Below, piece after piece: positions 52,177-61,338 of a stretch of DNA of 64,000 bases. The stretch's first letter is position 1, and every line of letters starts with the position of its first letter. The notes below the pieces were generated by a model that saw only the letters and a program-made list of their open reading frames with translations, had not been told where the DNA came from and did no database searches. The position numbers and the translations under genes were made by a program. Location: NCBI RefSeq assembly GCF_009928525.1, contig NZ_JAABOK010000007.1, positions 372,001 through 436,000 on the forward strand. Direction: 5' to 3'. This DNA comes from Chitinophaga solisilvae (lineage in GTDB: Bacteria > Bacteroidota > Bacteroidia > Chitinophagales > Chitinophagaceae).

Positions 52177-53610
52177 CTACCAGATACCCAGTATTTTCCA
52201 CCATCCGGCGCCGATACCCATCCATATAAGCAGGAATACAATACTCAGCAGGAATCCGCATTTCCACCAGTCTTTCAGCTCTACGTAGGTGCTGCCGAAA
52301 AATACCGGCGCAGGTCCATGTCCGTAATGAGTGAGCGTTCCGAAAATACCACCGCAGAAACCCAGCACCAGCGCCAGCAAGGTGCCCGGCACGCCTACCG
52401 AAATCCCTACAGCCAGAAATGCCGCATACATGGCAGCCACATGCGCGGTGGCGCTTGCAAAAATGTAGTGGCTGTAGAAGTAGACCAGCACTATAATCGG
52501 GAATGCAATGGTCCACTGCATGCCGCCCACTTCCTGTTTAATTACATCGCTGAACCAGGGAATAAAGCCCAGGGAGTTGAGAAAGCTGGCCATCATCACG
52601 AGTGCCGAGAACCACACGATAGTATCCCAGGCACCTTTCTCAGACTTCACATCTTCCCAGGTCAGCACCTGCGACAACAGCAGGAATACCAAACCTATCA
52701 GCGCAGTGGTGGTGGCATCGATGCCAAACACATCTCCCGAAATCCACAAAAACAACAGTATTACAAATGCCAGCAGCATCAGCCATTCATCCCGGTGCAC
52801 GGGCCCCATTTCCTTCAGTTTTTCCGCCGCCATGGCCGGCGCATCTCCGGTTGATTTCAATTGCGGCGGATAAATTTTATATAGTATGAAAGGAACCGCC
52901 AGGATAGAAATTGCCGCCGGCACCAGCGCCGCCGTAAACCATGACATCCAGGTAATATCAATGCCCACATTTTTCGCGAACTTCTGGCACATGGGATTGC
53001 TGGCTGTTCCTGTAAGAAACAACGAGGAGGTAATAAGGTTCATGTTGTAGCTGTTAAGCGTAAGATAGCTGCCCAGCCGGCGGTGTGTGGAAGGGTCTTC
53101 CGGTACGGAACCGAAGTTCATTGCCATGGATTTCATGATCGGATAAATGATACCGCCTCCCCGGGCAGTATTGCTGGGTACTGCCGGCGCCAGCACCAGA
53201 TCGGCCAGACCAAGCCCGTATGCCAGCCCCAGCGGGCTGCGGCCAAATATCCGGATAAACACATAGGCTATACGTTTGCCCAGCCCTGTTTTAATAAAGC
53301 CCCTGGCAATAAAAAATGAAATCCCTATCAGCCAGATAACTTTATCTCCGAAGCTGCTGAGCGCCAGCGTAACGGATTTACCGGGGTTGCCGGGAGCAAG
53401 TACCCCGCTTACAGCTACCAGTGTGATAGCCAGCATAGACATAGTGCCCATGGAGGCCGCTTTCATGATGATGCCCAGAATGGTAGCCAGGAAAATAGCC
53501 AGCAGGTGCCATGCTTCGGGGGTTACACCGGCTGGTGGCGGAATAAGCCAGATAATCAATCCAAATACTACGGTAATCAATAATTGCGGATACCTGATTT
53601 CTTTCATCAT
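52177..53610 (-). CDS. DASS-family sodium:dicarboxylate (C4) symporter
   Basis: The 477-residue membrane protein of the divalent anion:sodium symporter (SLC13/CitT) family has about 11-12 hydrophobic segments. Family stretches are VPSNTARGGGIIYPIM (SNT motif) and SSLFLTGTASNPMCQKF (second SNP-type motif), with FGTLTHYGHGPAPVFFG near the C-terminus. Likely substrates are succinate, fumarate or malate, which fits the following sdhCAB genes. It is 10 nt after the porin gene. Confidence 0.93.
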   Translation of the reverse strand: MMKEIRYPQLLITVVFGLIIWLIPPPAGVTPEAWHLLAIFLATILGIIMKAASMGTMSMLAITLVAVSGVLAPGNPGKSVTLALSSFGDKVIWLIGISFFIARGFIKTGLGKRIAYVFIRIFGRSPLGLAYGLGLADLVLAPAVPSNTARGGGIIYPIMKSMAMNFGSVPEDPSTHRRLGSYLTLNSYNMNLITSSLFLTGTASNPMCQKFAKNVGIDITWMSWFTAALVPAAISILAVPFILYKIYPPQLKSTGDAPAMAAEKLKEMGPVHRDEWLMLLAFVILLFLWISGDVFGIDATTTALIGLVFLLLSQVLTWEDVKSEKGAWDTIVWFSALVMMASFLNSLGFIPWFSDVIKQEVGGMQWTIAFPIIVLVYFYSHYIFASATAHVAAMYAAFLAVGISVGVPGTLLALVLGFCGGIFGTLTHYGHGPAPVFFGSTYVELKDWWKCGFLLSIVFLLIWMGIGAGWWKILGIW

Positions 53611-53620
53611 AGAAGCGCCT

Positions 53621-54784
53621 TTAAAGTCTGCATTGCACCTGTACTATCAACAGGTTGCTGTTATGGGTTTTTGTACCGGGAATATCCCGGTCGTAGTTAT
53701 CTATCTGCATTCCCAGCTGAATTCTTCCGCCATAATCTTTGAGGAAGGCAAGGCTGATCATAGGCATATAGGTACGTCGGGCATTGCCGGCATGTCTGAA
53801 GTCTTCATTAAAATACTCATATCTCATGGAAAATTCAATGGAAGTGAGCTTGCGGTATTTGATCTTATACCTGAAGTTGGGCAGTACATATACACCGTGC
53901 ATCAGGTATCTGTTCAGCGGATCTGTTTTCAGGCTGTCGGGCAGCGAGTAATAGTAGCGGTGGTTGGTGCCTTGTTTGAATTCAGACTGCAGCAGCAGGT
54001 CCCATTTGCCGGTGAGGGGAATCACGCCGGAGAAATCCACCCCCAACGCATATACGTTTTGCTGTTTTACACCACCGAAGCCACCATTCAGGCCGACAGA
54101 CGCCTTGCTGAAGTCGCCTATTTCCAGGCGGGCGGTGCCCAGTTTGCCGTTGTCATCGTCGGAAAGCTGGTTACGGTTATTGCCGTTGACGACAGACAAC
54201 GCATACTTCAGCGGCCACGCCGTTTCTTTTCTGAAGGTGCCGGACATGGAAACGCCTACCTGGAAGCTCTGCCAGCCGTTGCTGCCGAATGAGTAGTATT
54301 GGTTGGAAAAATCCATGGACTGGATAATATCAACGGGGAAGAGGTCTTCCAGTCCGAAAGCAGGCCTGAACTGCCCTACTGTAAAGTTCAGCGCATCGTT
54401 CCAGCGGTAGGATATAAAAGCATTTTCCAGCACTTTTCCTTTGGGATCACTGGCAAAGTCGGCGAGGTTCACCAATACTGCCGCCTGCAGGCGGTCGCTC
54501 ACCTGGGCTTTTACCTGTAGCCTGGCACGTTTCAGGCTGAAGCTGTTGCGTACTACCTCGTCGGTATTGGCCTGATGCTGCCCGTTGACATCCACCTCGC
54601 GGTGAAGGGAAACAGTATACCGCGCCTGGAACACGCCGCCGAGCGTAATTTTTTTAAGAAATGCGGCCAGCGGTTTCTGTACCGTATCTTTTACAGTGCT
54701 GTCTTTTACCGGCTCATTCCATGCATACGCACCTTTCACCGTAAATAAAAAGATGGCGATAAAGACTATCGGTTGTTTGAGCAT
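53621..54784 (-). CDS. Phosphate-selective-porin-type outer-membrane channel (OprO/OprP-like)
   Basis: The 387-residue barrel has a signal peptide (FIAIFLFTVKGAYAW). It then has FQARYTVSLHREVDVNG, RARLQVKAQVSDRLQAAVLVN, FTVGQFRPAFGLEDLFP and alternating strands to the C-terminus. This is the OprO/P family layout. The channel specificity is not fixed in this family; here it is the first gene of the unit porin-DASS-sdhCAB, so a C4-dicarboxylate channel is likely by context. The first base of the gene lies about 70 nt from inverted-repeat element 8. Confidence 0.9.
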   Translation of the reverse strand: MLKQPIVFIAIFLFTVKGAYAWNEPVKDSTVKDTVQKPLAAFLKKITLGGVFQARYTVSLHREVDVNGQHQANTDEVVRNSFSLKRARLQVKAQVSDRLQAAVLVNLADFASDPKGKVLENAFISYRWNDALNFTVGQFRPAFGLEDLFPVDIIQSMDFSNQYYSFGSNGWQSFQVGVSMSGTFRKETAWPLKYALSVVNGNNRNQLSDDDNGKLGTARLEIGDFSKASVGLNGGFGGVKQQNVYALGVDFSGVIPLTGKWDLLLQSEFKQGTNHRYYYSLPDSLKTDPLNRYLMHGVYVLPNFRYKIKYRKLTSIEFSMRYEYFNEDFRHAGNARRTYMPMISLAFLKDYGGRIQLGMQIDNYDRDIPGTKTHNSNLLIVQVQCRL

Positions 54785-54854
54785 GCACGGTTGTTGTGAG
54801 GTTGTAAATAGGCGTTAATCCTGTTTTAACAACACGTGCCACGGAAATGTTTGA

Positions 54855-54967
54855 TCATTTTATTATTTGATTATTTGAGATTTTATTTCAAAAAAAGATG
54901 CCCTCCGGACTTACCAGAGGGCATCTTTATGAGAAATAAAATCTCAAATAATCAAATAATAAAATGA
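54855..54967. repeat. Long inverted repeat, element 8 (ATTTGAGATT arm type)
   Basis: Arms 54855-54908 and 54914-54967 (54 nt) pair with a few mismatches and a 5-nt loop. The outer part is TCATTTTATTATTTGATT, the inner part AAGATGCCCTC. It lies 2 nt past the stop of the S46 gene on the minus strand and upstream of the porin operon. Its inner core resembles element 4. Confidence 0.88.
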
Positions 54968-54969
54968 AT

Positions 54970-57132
54970 CTATTTAACGAGTTTCAGTTCATTGATGATG
55001 TTTTTGGCGCCGCCGAGTTTCTCGATGCACCACAGTACATAGCGTACGTCTACGCAGATAGTGCGGTTGAAGGCAGCGTCGAACTGAATTTTGTGGCTCA
55101 GCGCTTCGTAGTTACCATCGAAGGCGAGGCCAATCAGTTCACCATTGGCGTTGATGACAGGAGATCCTGAGTTACCACCGGTGATATCGTTGGTGGTGAT
55201 GAAGCCTACCACCACATCGTTACGTTTAGCGTCTTTATACTGACCGAAATCTTTTTGTTTGTACAGGTCAGCATAGTTGGCAGGCAGATCAAATTCATAA
55301 TCGCCGGGAACATATTTCTCCAGTACGCCTTTCATGGTTGTTGCATAATCATAGAATACCGCATCGCGGGGAGCGTATGATTTCACCTGGCCGTAAGACA
55401 CGCGCATGGTGAAATTGGCATCAGGGTATCTGTTGCCGGTAGGCTGCATCTGCATAACACCCTTCAGGTAGGCGCGGCCCAGGTCATTTGTTTTCAGCTG
55501 GAACTGTGTGTACAGCGGCTGGTATTTGCCAACATAATTCTTAACGAAGGTGCTGGCGTATGCGAAGGCCGGATCATTCTGCAGGGTTACTGCATCCGGG
55601 TTAGCTACAAATGCTTTCCATTTGGCATCGTCCAGGATGATGGTATTGTTCATGACAGCAGCGGCCCATAATTTCCAGGTGTTTTCGTCATCGAGGCTGC
55701 CGAACTTATTTTTCAGCGCATCGAAGAAGCCGGCAGGCTGCTGGTCTTTAGGCACGTCGTTGTAGTACATGCGGGCAGTAGCCGCCAGAATTTTCTGGTC
55801 GCTGGGTTTATTTTCTTCGCTGAGGAAAGTGGTGCGGGCTTTATCAGCTGCAGCAACTGCCTGAGCGGCTGCATTCTTTGCAGCGCCGGGAGTTACCAGG
55901 GCTTTCTCTACGCCCATCAGGGAAGAGGCAAATGCTGTCAGCTGGGAACCGAGGATGCCTTCCGTGAGGTAAATACGGGATTTGGCGTAAGGGCTCCATG
56001 CTTTGTAGGCTGCCGCATAATCGCTGAGGATATTGGCGAATTCCGGTTTATCCTGCGCCCATTTGGCAAAGGCCGCTTCGTTTCTTTCCTTTTCTTCCAG
56101 TACATGATGTTCTTTCAGCTGTTTGGTTTCGCCGTCAAAGAATTTCCAGTAGTTGGCAATGCTGGCGTAGGAAGATGCCAGCTGCAGTTTTACCGCAGGA
56201 TCTTTCAGCATCTGTTCCATCATGGCTTTCAGTCTGACATCGCGGAGGTTAACCAGGGAAGGGTTATCCACTTCTGTTTTCAGTTTTATGCCGAAAGAAG
56301 TTTCATATCTGTTGGTGCTGCCGGGGTAACCGAAGATCATGGCATAATCATTTTCTTTTACGCCTTTGATGGAAACGGGCAGGAAGTGCTTAGGCTTTAA
56401 AGGAACGTTATCTGCTGCATACGGAGCCGGTTTACCGTCTTTACCCGCATAAACGCGGAAAACGGAGAAGTCGCCGGTATGACGGGGCCATTCCCAGTTG
56501 TCGGTATCGCCACCGAATTTACCTACGCTTTCGGGCGGGGTACCTACAAGGCGGATATCCTTGTAGCGTTCGTATACAAAAAGGAGGTACTGGTTACCTT
56601 TGAACATAGGTACCACTTTAGCTTCATAACCGGTGCCGCTGATGGCTTTGGTGATGATGCCTTCATAAGCCTGTTGTTCTTTCTGTACTCTTTCTGTACC
56701 GCTGAGGCCTTTCAATGACTCCTGCATCGGCGCAGTCACATCTTCTACCCGTACCAGGAACTGTACGGATAAAGATCCGGAAGGAATTTCTTCCTGTTTA
56801 TTTTTGGCGTAGAAACCGTTTTTAAGGTAGTTGTGTTCTACACTGCTGGCAGCAGCAATAGCGCCGTAACCGCAGTGGTGGTTAGTGAAAATCAGCCCTT
56901 CGCTGCTCACAATTTCGCCGGTGCAGCCACCACCGAAGATAACAATGGCGTCTTTCAGGGATGCCTTGTTGATGCTGTACAATTGTTCTTTCGTCAGCTT
57001 CAGTCCCTTCTTCACCATGTCATTGTAGGTTTGCTGCCCTAATAAATAAGGTAGCCACATGCCCTCATCTGCTTTCGCCCATTTAATGCTGACGCTGAGC
57101 AGGAGGAGCAAAACCACTAAATTTTTCTTCAT
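54970..57132 (-). CDS. S46 family dipeptidyl-peptidase, DPP7-type
   Basis: A periplasmic serine exopeptidase that removes dipeptides from the N-terminus of peptides. The 720 residues have a signal peptide and the S46 catalytic His in FTNHHCGYGAI. The catalytic Ser is in GNSGSPVINANG at position 655, which matches published Porphyromonas gingivalis numbering. At position 673 the residue is Gly (AFDGNYEAL); Gly there is the mark of DPP7 (hydrophobic P1), and Arg of DPP11 (acidic P1). It has a TAGGTTTG box upstream and element 8 at its stop. Confidence 0.95.
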   Translation of the reverse strand: MKKNLVVLLLLLSVSIKWAKADEGMWLPYLLGQQTYNDMVKKGLKLTKEQLYSINKASLKDAIVIFGGGCTGEIVSSEGLIFTNHHCGYGAIAAASSVEHNYLKNGFYAKNKQEEIPSGSLSVQFLVRVEDVTAPMQESLKGLSGTERVQKEQQAYEGIITKAISGTGYEAKVVPMFKGNQYLLFVYERYKDIRLVGTPPESVGKFGGDTDNWEWPRHTGDFSVFRVYAGKDGKPAPYAADNVPLKPKHFLPVSIKGVKENDYAMIFGYPGSTNRYETSFGIKLKTEVDNPSLVNLRDVRLKAMMEQMLKDPAVKLQLASSYASIANYWKFFDGETKQLKEHHVLEEKERNEAAFAKWAQDKPEFANILSDYAAAYKAWSPYAKSRIYLTEGILGSQLTAFASSLMGVEKALVTPGAAKNAAAQAVAAADKARTTFLSEENKPSDQKILAATARMYYNDVPKDQQPAGFFDALKNKFGSLDDENTWKLWAAAVMNNTIILDDAKWKAFVANPDAVTLQNDPAFAYASTFVKNYVGKYQPLYTQFQLKTNDLGRAYLKGVMQMQPTGNRYPDANFTMRVSYGQVKSYAPRDAVFYDYATTMKGVLEKYVPGDYEFDLPANYADLYKQKDFGQYKDAKRNDVVVGFITTNDITGGNSGSPVINANGELIGLAFDGNYEALSHKIQFDAAFNRTICVDVRYVLWCIEKLGGAKNIINELKLVK

Positions 57133-57160
57133 AATTGTTCTGGTTTTGTTTAAAGGACCT

Positions 57161-57168
57161 CAAACCTA
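57161..57168 (-). promoter_or_regulatory. -7 box for the S46 peptidase gene (TAGGTTTG)
   Basis: CAAACCTA on the plus strand reads TAGGTTTG on the minus strand, 28 nt before the ATG at 57132. Confidence 0.55.
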
Positions 57169-57402
57169 GCTATTTTTTTGTTACCAGCAGTTATAGAAGC
57201 GGACATTATGGGTATCATCCTCCCCATAGTCTGTACTTATCAGCAAATATTATTGTTTCTTACCCATCGTTTAATCCTGTAAATTTATTGGCTGATAGCA
57301 TAAACAAAAAAACTGGAATATGTTTTGATAAAGGGGAGCTGCGTCGTGACCGTGCCAAAATTGTAAATCCGGTATTTCAATAATATTTAAATCTGTACGA
57401 AC

Positions 57403-57840
57403 ATGAAAAGAATTTTGTTACTGCTGAGCGCTGCCGCCCTTTTTTCCTGTAATCAGAGCAGCCGTCAGGAAGAGGCCAGGGACAGTCTGAAAGAAGATGC
57501 CGCGAAACTGAAGGAAGACCTGAAATCTGCCGCAGGTAATGCCGGCGATTACCTGGACGAACAGAAGAAACAGGCGACAGAGGCCATCAATGAGCGTATC
57601 AAACAAATTGACCAGACGGCGGATGAACTGAAAAAAGAAGGCACTGAAAAAAGTAAAACTGCGCTGAAAGAGCTGGAAGAACTGAAAGTGGAGATGAACA
57701 AAAAGATGAAGGACATCAAAAGCAGCAGCGCCGACGCCTGGGACAGCACCCGTAAAGCTACGGATGAACTGATGAGAAAATCAGACAAGGAGTGGACAGA
57801 ATTCAAACAGAACTTCAAAGACCTGTTTAAGAAGGACTGA
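57403..57840 (+). CDS. Small coiled-coil lipoprotein (apolipoprotein-like)
   Basis: The 145-residue protein has signal peptide MKRILLLLSAAALFSC with lipobox Cys16. The rest is one long, highly charged helix: heptad-like Lys/Glu/Leu repeats from about residue 28 to 125 and a short FKQNFKDLFKKD end. It looks like a coiled coil or an amphipathic lipid-binding helix of the apolipoprotein/YtxH kind. I do not recognise a named family. It is monocistronic, with no partner in the vicinity. Confidence 0.8.
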   Translation: MKRILLLLSAAALFSCNQSSRQEEARDSLKEDAAKLKEDLKSAAGNAGDYLDEQKKQATEAINERIKQIDQTADELKKEGTEKSKTALKELEELKVEMNKKMKDIKSSSADAWDSTRKATDELMRKSDKEWTEFKQNFKDLFKKD

Positions 57841-57914
57841 CGGCCACCCGGTCAAAATTCCACAATCCTTGTTCCTTGAACTTATTCTTGTAATTTTACC
57901 CGTTATAAAACCAA

Positions 57915-58520
57915 TTGGATTTGCTACTTTCTCATTATCAGGATTTATTATTGGAGGCGGGCTGTGATGAAGCCGGAAGAGGGTGTCTGGCAGGACCTGT
58001 ATTTGCGGCAGCAGTAATTCTGCCCGCAGGATTCAGCCACCCTGTGCTGAATGATTCCAAGCAGCTCAATGCTGCCAACCGCGACATGCTGAGAGGGGTA
58101 ATTGAGAAAGAAGCACTGTATTTCGCAGTAGCCAGTGTGGATAATGAGGAAATTGACAGGATAAATATTTTAAAAGCTTCTTTCCGGGCCATGCATCTCG
58201 CGCTGGAACAGCTGCCGCAGCAACCCGAGTATATTATAGTGGACGGGAACAGGTTTTATGCCTATGGTAATGTTCCCCACGCCTGTATTGTTCAGGGAGA
58301 TGGTAAATATGCCTCTATTGCAGCAGCATCCATTCTTGCCAAAACGTACCGGGACGAATATATGCAACGGCTGCACACAGAATATCCGCATTTCGGATGG
58401 AATGACAACAAAGGATATCCCACAAAGTATCACCGCGATGCTTTGAGGGAACACGGCGAAACGCCTTACCACCGCAAGTCATTCCGTTTGTTGCCGGAAC
58501 AGCTGGAGTTAGACCTGTAG
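57915..58520 (+). CDS. rnhB: Ribonuclease HII
   Basis: RNase HII nicks RNA-DNA hybrids and single ribonucleotides in DNA. The 201 residues have the DEDD catalytic set: [18 protein letters not shown] (Asp and Glu near residues 18-19), [12 protein letters not shown], the YIIVDGNRF Asp, and the [17 protein letters not shown] Asp. The start is TTG 57915; no ATG fits the family N-terminus. A near -7 box (TAATTTTA) lies 16 nt before it. rpoN follows after 69 nt with its own promoter. Confidence 0.94.
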   Translation: MDLLLSHYQDLLLEAGCDEAGRGCLAGPVFAAAVILPAGFSHPVLNDSKQLNAANRDMLRGVIEKEALYFAVASVDNEEIDRINILKASFRAMHLALEQLPQQPEYIIVDGNRFYAYGNVPHACIVQGDGKYASIAAASILAKTYRDEYMQRLHTEYPHFGWNDNKGYPTKYHRDALREHGETPYHRKSFRLLPEQLELDL

Positions 58521-58562
58521 TAGCTTTCCAGCAAAAAATAGCCGAAAGCTATTCTATATTAT

Positions 58563-58570
58563 TAATTTTG
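58563..58570 (+). promoter_or_regulatory. -7 box upstream of rpoN (TAATTTTG)
   Basis: Exact TAnnTTTG match ending 5 nt before an ATG at 58576 that opens a six-codon frame, and 19 nt before the rpoN ATG at 58590. Either start is within reach of a very short or absent leader. Confidence 0.55.
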
Positions 58571-58575
58571 CCCTG

Positions 58576-58596
58576 ATGGGGGAACGATTATGTTAA
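58576..58596 (+). CDS. Possible leaderless six-codon leader frame overlapping rpoN
   Basis: ATG 58576 opens MGERLC then TAA at 58594-58596. The stop overlaps the rpoN start (ATGTTAA). It sits at the leaderless distance (5 nt) from the -7 box, so ribosomes loaded at the 5' end could translate it and re-start at rpoN. It may equally be chance; there is no conservation evidence here. Confidence 0.25.
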   Translation: MGERLC

Positions 58597-60077
58597 AGCA
58601 GACACAACAGCAGAAGTTATTACAGAAGCTATCACCACAGCAGATTCAGTTAATGAAGCTGCTGCAGGTTCCTACTGTCAACCTCGAAGAAAGAATCAAA
58701 GAAGAACTGGAAGAAAATCCTGCCCTGGAATACGGGGAAGATGCGCATGAGGATGAATTTAAAGAGCAGGACGAATTTGACAGTAAGGATGATGAGGACG
58801 ATTTCGAGCCGGACGGCAGTGAAAATGAGTACGACAATATCGATATTTCTGAATATGTGAGTGAAGGAGATGACGATGTAGCAGATTATAAACTGCGTGA
58901 CGATAACTATCCCGATCCGGATGAAAGCAACAAGACCATCCCGATCCGGGTAGAAACGTCTTTCCACGAGCACCTGCTCAGCCAGCTGGGTATGCTGGAG
59001 CTGGACGGGCATCAGAACACCATCGCAGAGCATATTATCGGCAGCATCGATGACGATGGTTATCTGCGCCGCGAAGTGAGCGCCATGGTGGACGACCTTT
59101 CCTTCTCCCAGAATATTGATACAACAGAAGAAGAGATCTACGAGCTGATTAAAAAGATACAGGACTTTGACCCTGCCGGCGTTTGCGCCACAGACCTCAA
59201 ACAGTGCCTGCTGCTGCAGCTGAAACGTAAGCCGCAGGATGATGAGGGAGTGCATACCGCTTATCAAATCCTCGAAAACTATTTCGACGAATTTACCAAG
59301 AAGCATTACGAGAAGATACAAAAGGCACTGGGCCTGAGCGATGAAGCGCTGAAAGCGTCCATCAATCAGATCATTAAGCTGAATCCCAAGCCCGGCGGCA
59401 ATTACGCCACGCTCAACAAAGCGGAGAGTTACGTATTGCCGGACTTCTTCATACTGAACAATGCCGGTAAGCTGGAGCTAACGCTGAATTCACGCAATGC
59501 TCCGGATCTGCGCATTTCAGGCGGCTACCGGGAAATGCTCCGGGAATACGACCGCGGTGATAAAAAAGATAAGCGCCAGAAGGAAGCGGTACTGTTCATC
59601 AAACAGAAGATCGATGCCGCCAAATGGTTTATTGACGCCATCAAGCAACGCCAGCATACGTTATTGTCGACGATGGAATCTATCATGGATTACCAGCGGG
59701 AATTTTTCCTCACCGGCGATGAAACCACGATGAAGCCGATGATCCTGAAGGATATTGCAGACCGCACGCAGCTTGATATTTCGACGGTGAGCCGTGTTGC
59801 CAACAGCAAATATGTACAGACGGAGTTCGGTACCTTCAAACTGAAATTTTTCTTCTCAGAATCCTTATCTACAGACAGTGGAGAAGAAGTATCTACCCGC
59901 GAGGTAAAGAAAATTCTTTCTGATCTGATAGAGGCAGAAAACAAGCGCAAGCCGCTGAGTGATGAGAATCTCACCAAAATGCTGCAGGACAAGGGATATA
60001 ATATAGCACGCCGTACAGTGGCCAAATACCGGGAGCAGTTAAATATTCCGGTGGCCCGCTTACGTAAAGAATTATAA
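58590..60077 (+). CDS. rpoN: RNA polymerase sigma-54 factor
   Basis: Sigma-54 directs RNA polymerase to -24/-12 promoters and needs AAA+ enhancer-binding activators. The 495 residues have the Gln/Leu-rich region I (LKQTQQQKLLQKLSP, QIQLMKLLQVPTVNLEERI), an acidic region II (about residues 45-110), the core-binding domain (LKQCLLLQLKRKP), and the DNA-binding domain ending in the RpoN box ARRTVAKYREQL near residue 474. Region I begins at this Met, which fixes the start. No activator gene is seen nearby. The PAP2-like gene follows after 8 nt. Confidence 0.96.
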   Translation: MLKQTQQQKLLQKLSPQQIQLMKLLQVPTVNLEERIKEELEENPALEYGEDAHEDEFKEQDEFDSKDDEDDFEPDGSENEYDNIDISEYVSEGDDDVADYKLRDDNYPDPDESNKTIPIRVETSFHEHLLSQLGMLELDGHQNTIAEHIIGSIDDDGYLRREVSAMVDDLSFSQNIDTTEEEIYELIKKIQDFDPAGVCATDLKQCLLLQLKRKPQDDEGVHTAYQILENYFDEFTKKHYEKIQKALGLSDEALKASINQIIKLNPKPGGNYATLNKAESYVLPDFFILNNAGKLELTLNSRNAPDLRISGGYREMLREYDRGDKKDKRQKEAVLFIKQKIDAAKWFIDAIKQRQHTLLSTMESIMDYQREFFLTGDETTMKPMILKDIADRTQLDISTVSRVANSKYVQTEFGTFKLKFFFSESLSTDSGEEVSTREVKKILSDLIEAENKRKPLSDENLTKMLQDKGYNIARRTVAKYREQLNIPVARLRKEL

Positions 60078-60085
60078 AATAGCAA

Positions 60086-60787
60086 ATGACGCACGAACAA
60101 GCAGTATCATTCGGGGATGAACATATGCAACCGCGAACCGTGGAGTTTTCGCCGGTAATGCGCGCGCTCGCGCAGGTGATCTCCTATATTACACATCCGT
60201 TGTTTATTCCTACCCTGCTTACTTTCCTGGTACTGCAGTCGATCCCGGAATATATGGTGGCGTTCAGGCCGGTCAGCAAACGGTTTCCGTATGATATTCT
60301 GTATTTCAGGGTTATCATCATCAGCCTGTTTTTTCCGTTATTATCGGTGCTGCTGGCCAAATCGCTGGGATTTATCTCCTCTATATATATGAAAACGCAG
60401 CGTGACCGTATTATTCCTTACGTGGCGATTATTATATATTATTTCTGGGCATTTTATACCTTTTTACAGGAGGGCCGGGCGCCCCGGTTTTATTCTGCCT
60501 TTTTCCTGGGCAGTTTTATTGCGATTGTAATTTCGTTTGTAACCAATAATTTCTGGAAAACCAGTATGCACAGCGTAGGATGGGGCGGAGTAATCGGCTT
60601 TCTGCTGTCGCTGATGTGGGGTATGCACATGAATGTGTCTGTACCGCTGGTGATTACCTTCCTGGTGGCCGGCCTGGTAGCTACTGCGCGGCTGGTGCTG
60701 CAGGCGCATACGCCGGCAGAGATTTACCTCGGATTTTTTATCGGAATTATCAGTCAGCTGGCAGCGTGCTGGATGCTGGTAATTTAA
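60086..60787 (+). CDS. PAP2-like integral membrane protein
   Basis: The 233-residue protein has about six hydrophobic segments. Loosely PAP2-like positions are seen: KTQRDRIIPY (Lys/Arg/Pro), NFWKTSMHSVGWGG (SMHS, where the usual motif is PSGH) and ATARLVLQAHTPAEIYLGF (Arg...His...). These resemble phosphatidate-phosphatase-type active sites but are degenerate, so activity is uncertain. It starts 8 nt after rpoN and so is co-transcribed with it, without an obvious functional reason. Confidence 0.75.
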   Translation: MTHEQAVSFGDEHMQPRTVEFSPVMRALAQVISYITHPLFIPTLLTFLVLQSIPEYMVAFRPVSKRFPYDILYFRVIIISLFFPLLSVLLAKSLGFISSIYMKTQRDRIIPYVAIIIYYFWAFYTFLQEGRAPRFYSAFFLGSFIAIVISFVTNNFWKTSMHSVGWGGVIGFLLSLMWGMHMNVSVPLVITFLVAGLVATARLVLQAHTPAEIYLGFFIGIISQLAACWMLVI

Positions 60788-61242
60788 TATAGTTATTTCC
60801 CGTTCCCCAATCCCCGTGTTCCGGCTTATACAGCTAAGCAGTTGACAGGGATTGGGGGAAACAAAGGGGGAAAACGAATGGCGAAAACTTCTTTGGGGCT
60901 TACCTGGGGCCGGATGCGGTTGTTCCGGTAATGGATGCAAGGCCGCAAGGCAAGGTTAACAAACAATCCTAACAAACATGTGGGGTAACAATCATCAACA
61001 ACTAAACTTGACAGTACAAAAGTCTGATATTCTATATTGATACTCAAGCGTATAACTACGTTTTTTCAAAATGCAGTAGTTTCCCCCGAAGTCCGCTGAA
61101 AAATATTTTCTGAAAGAAAAATTGATTGCGCATATTCAATGCGTAACGGCTTCGCATCTTTGTTATGTCAATGCGGGACAACGGTTTTCAGGAGCTGCCG
61201 CACCGGAATGAAGAAGAGAAACAGGGGGATATGAATACTAGT

Positions 61243-61310
61243 TTTTTTAGCATTAAAAATAAAATGCTAAAAAATTTAGGAAAATTAAAAATTAGGTTTT
61301 AATTTAGCAT
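61243..61310. promoter_or_regulatory. Candidate operator region of recA (three TTTAGCAT sites)
   Basis: TTTTTTAGCAT (61243-61253) and ATGCTAAAAAA (61264-61274) form an 11-bp inverted repeat with a 10-nt spacer. A third site TTTAGCAT is at 61303-61310. They lie 30-95 nt before the recA -7 box. This could be a regulator-binding site, or simply a hairpin with A/T runs. Confidence 0.45.
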
Positions 61311-61338
61311 TCCAATCCTGATGTGAATTGCTTTCGAT

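Noticed and set aside
60803-60860. Long hairpin before recA as a 6S or other known RNA
   Set aside because: Stem of about 12 bp is too short and lacks the bulged helix of 6S RNA; no known RNA matched by eye.
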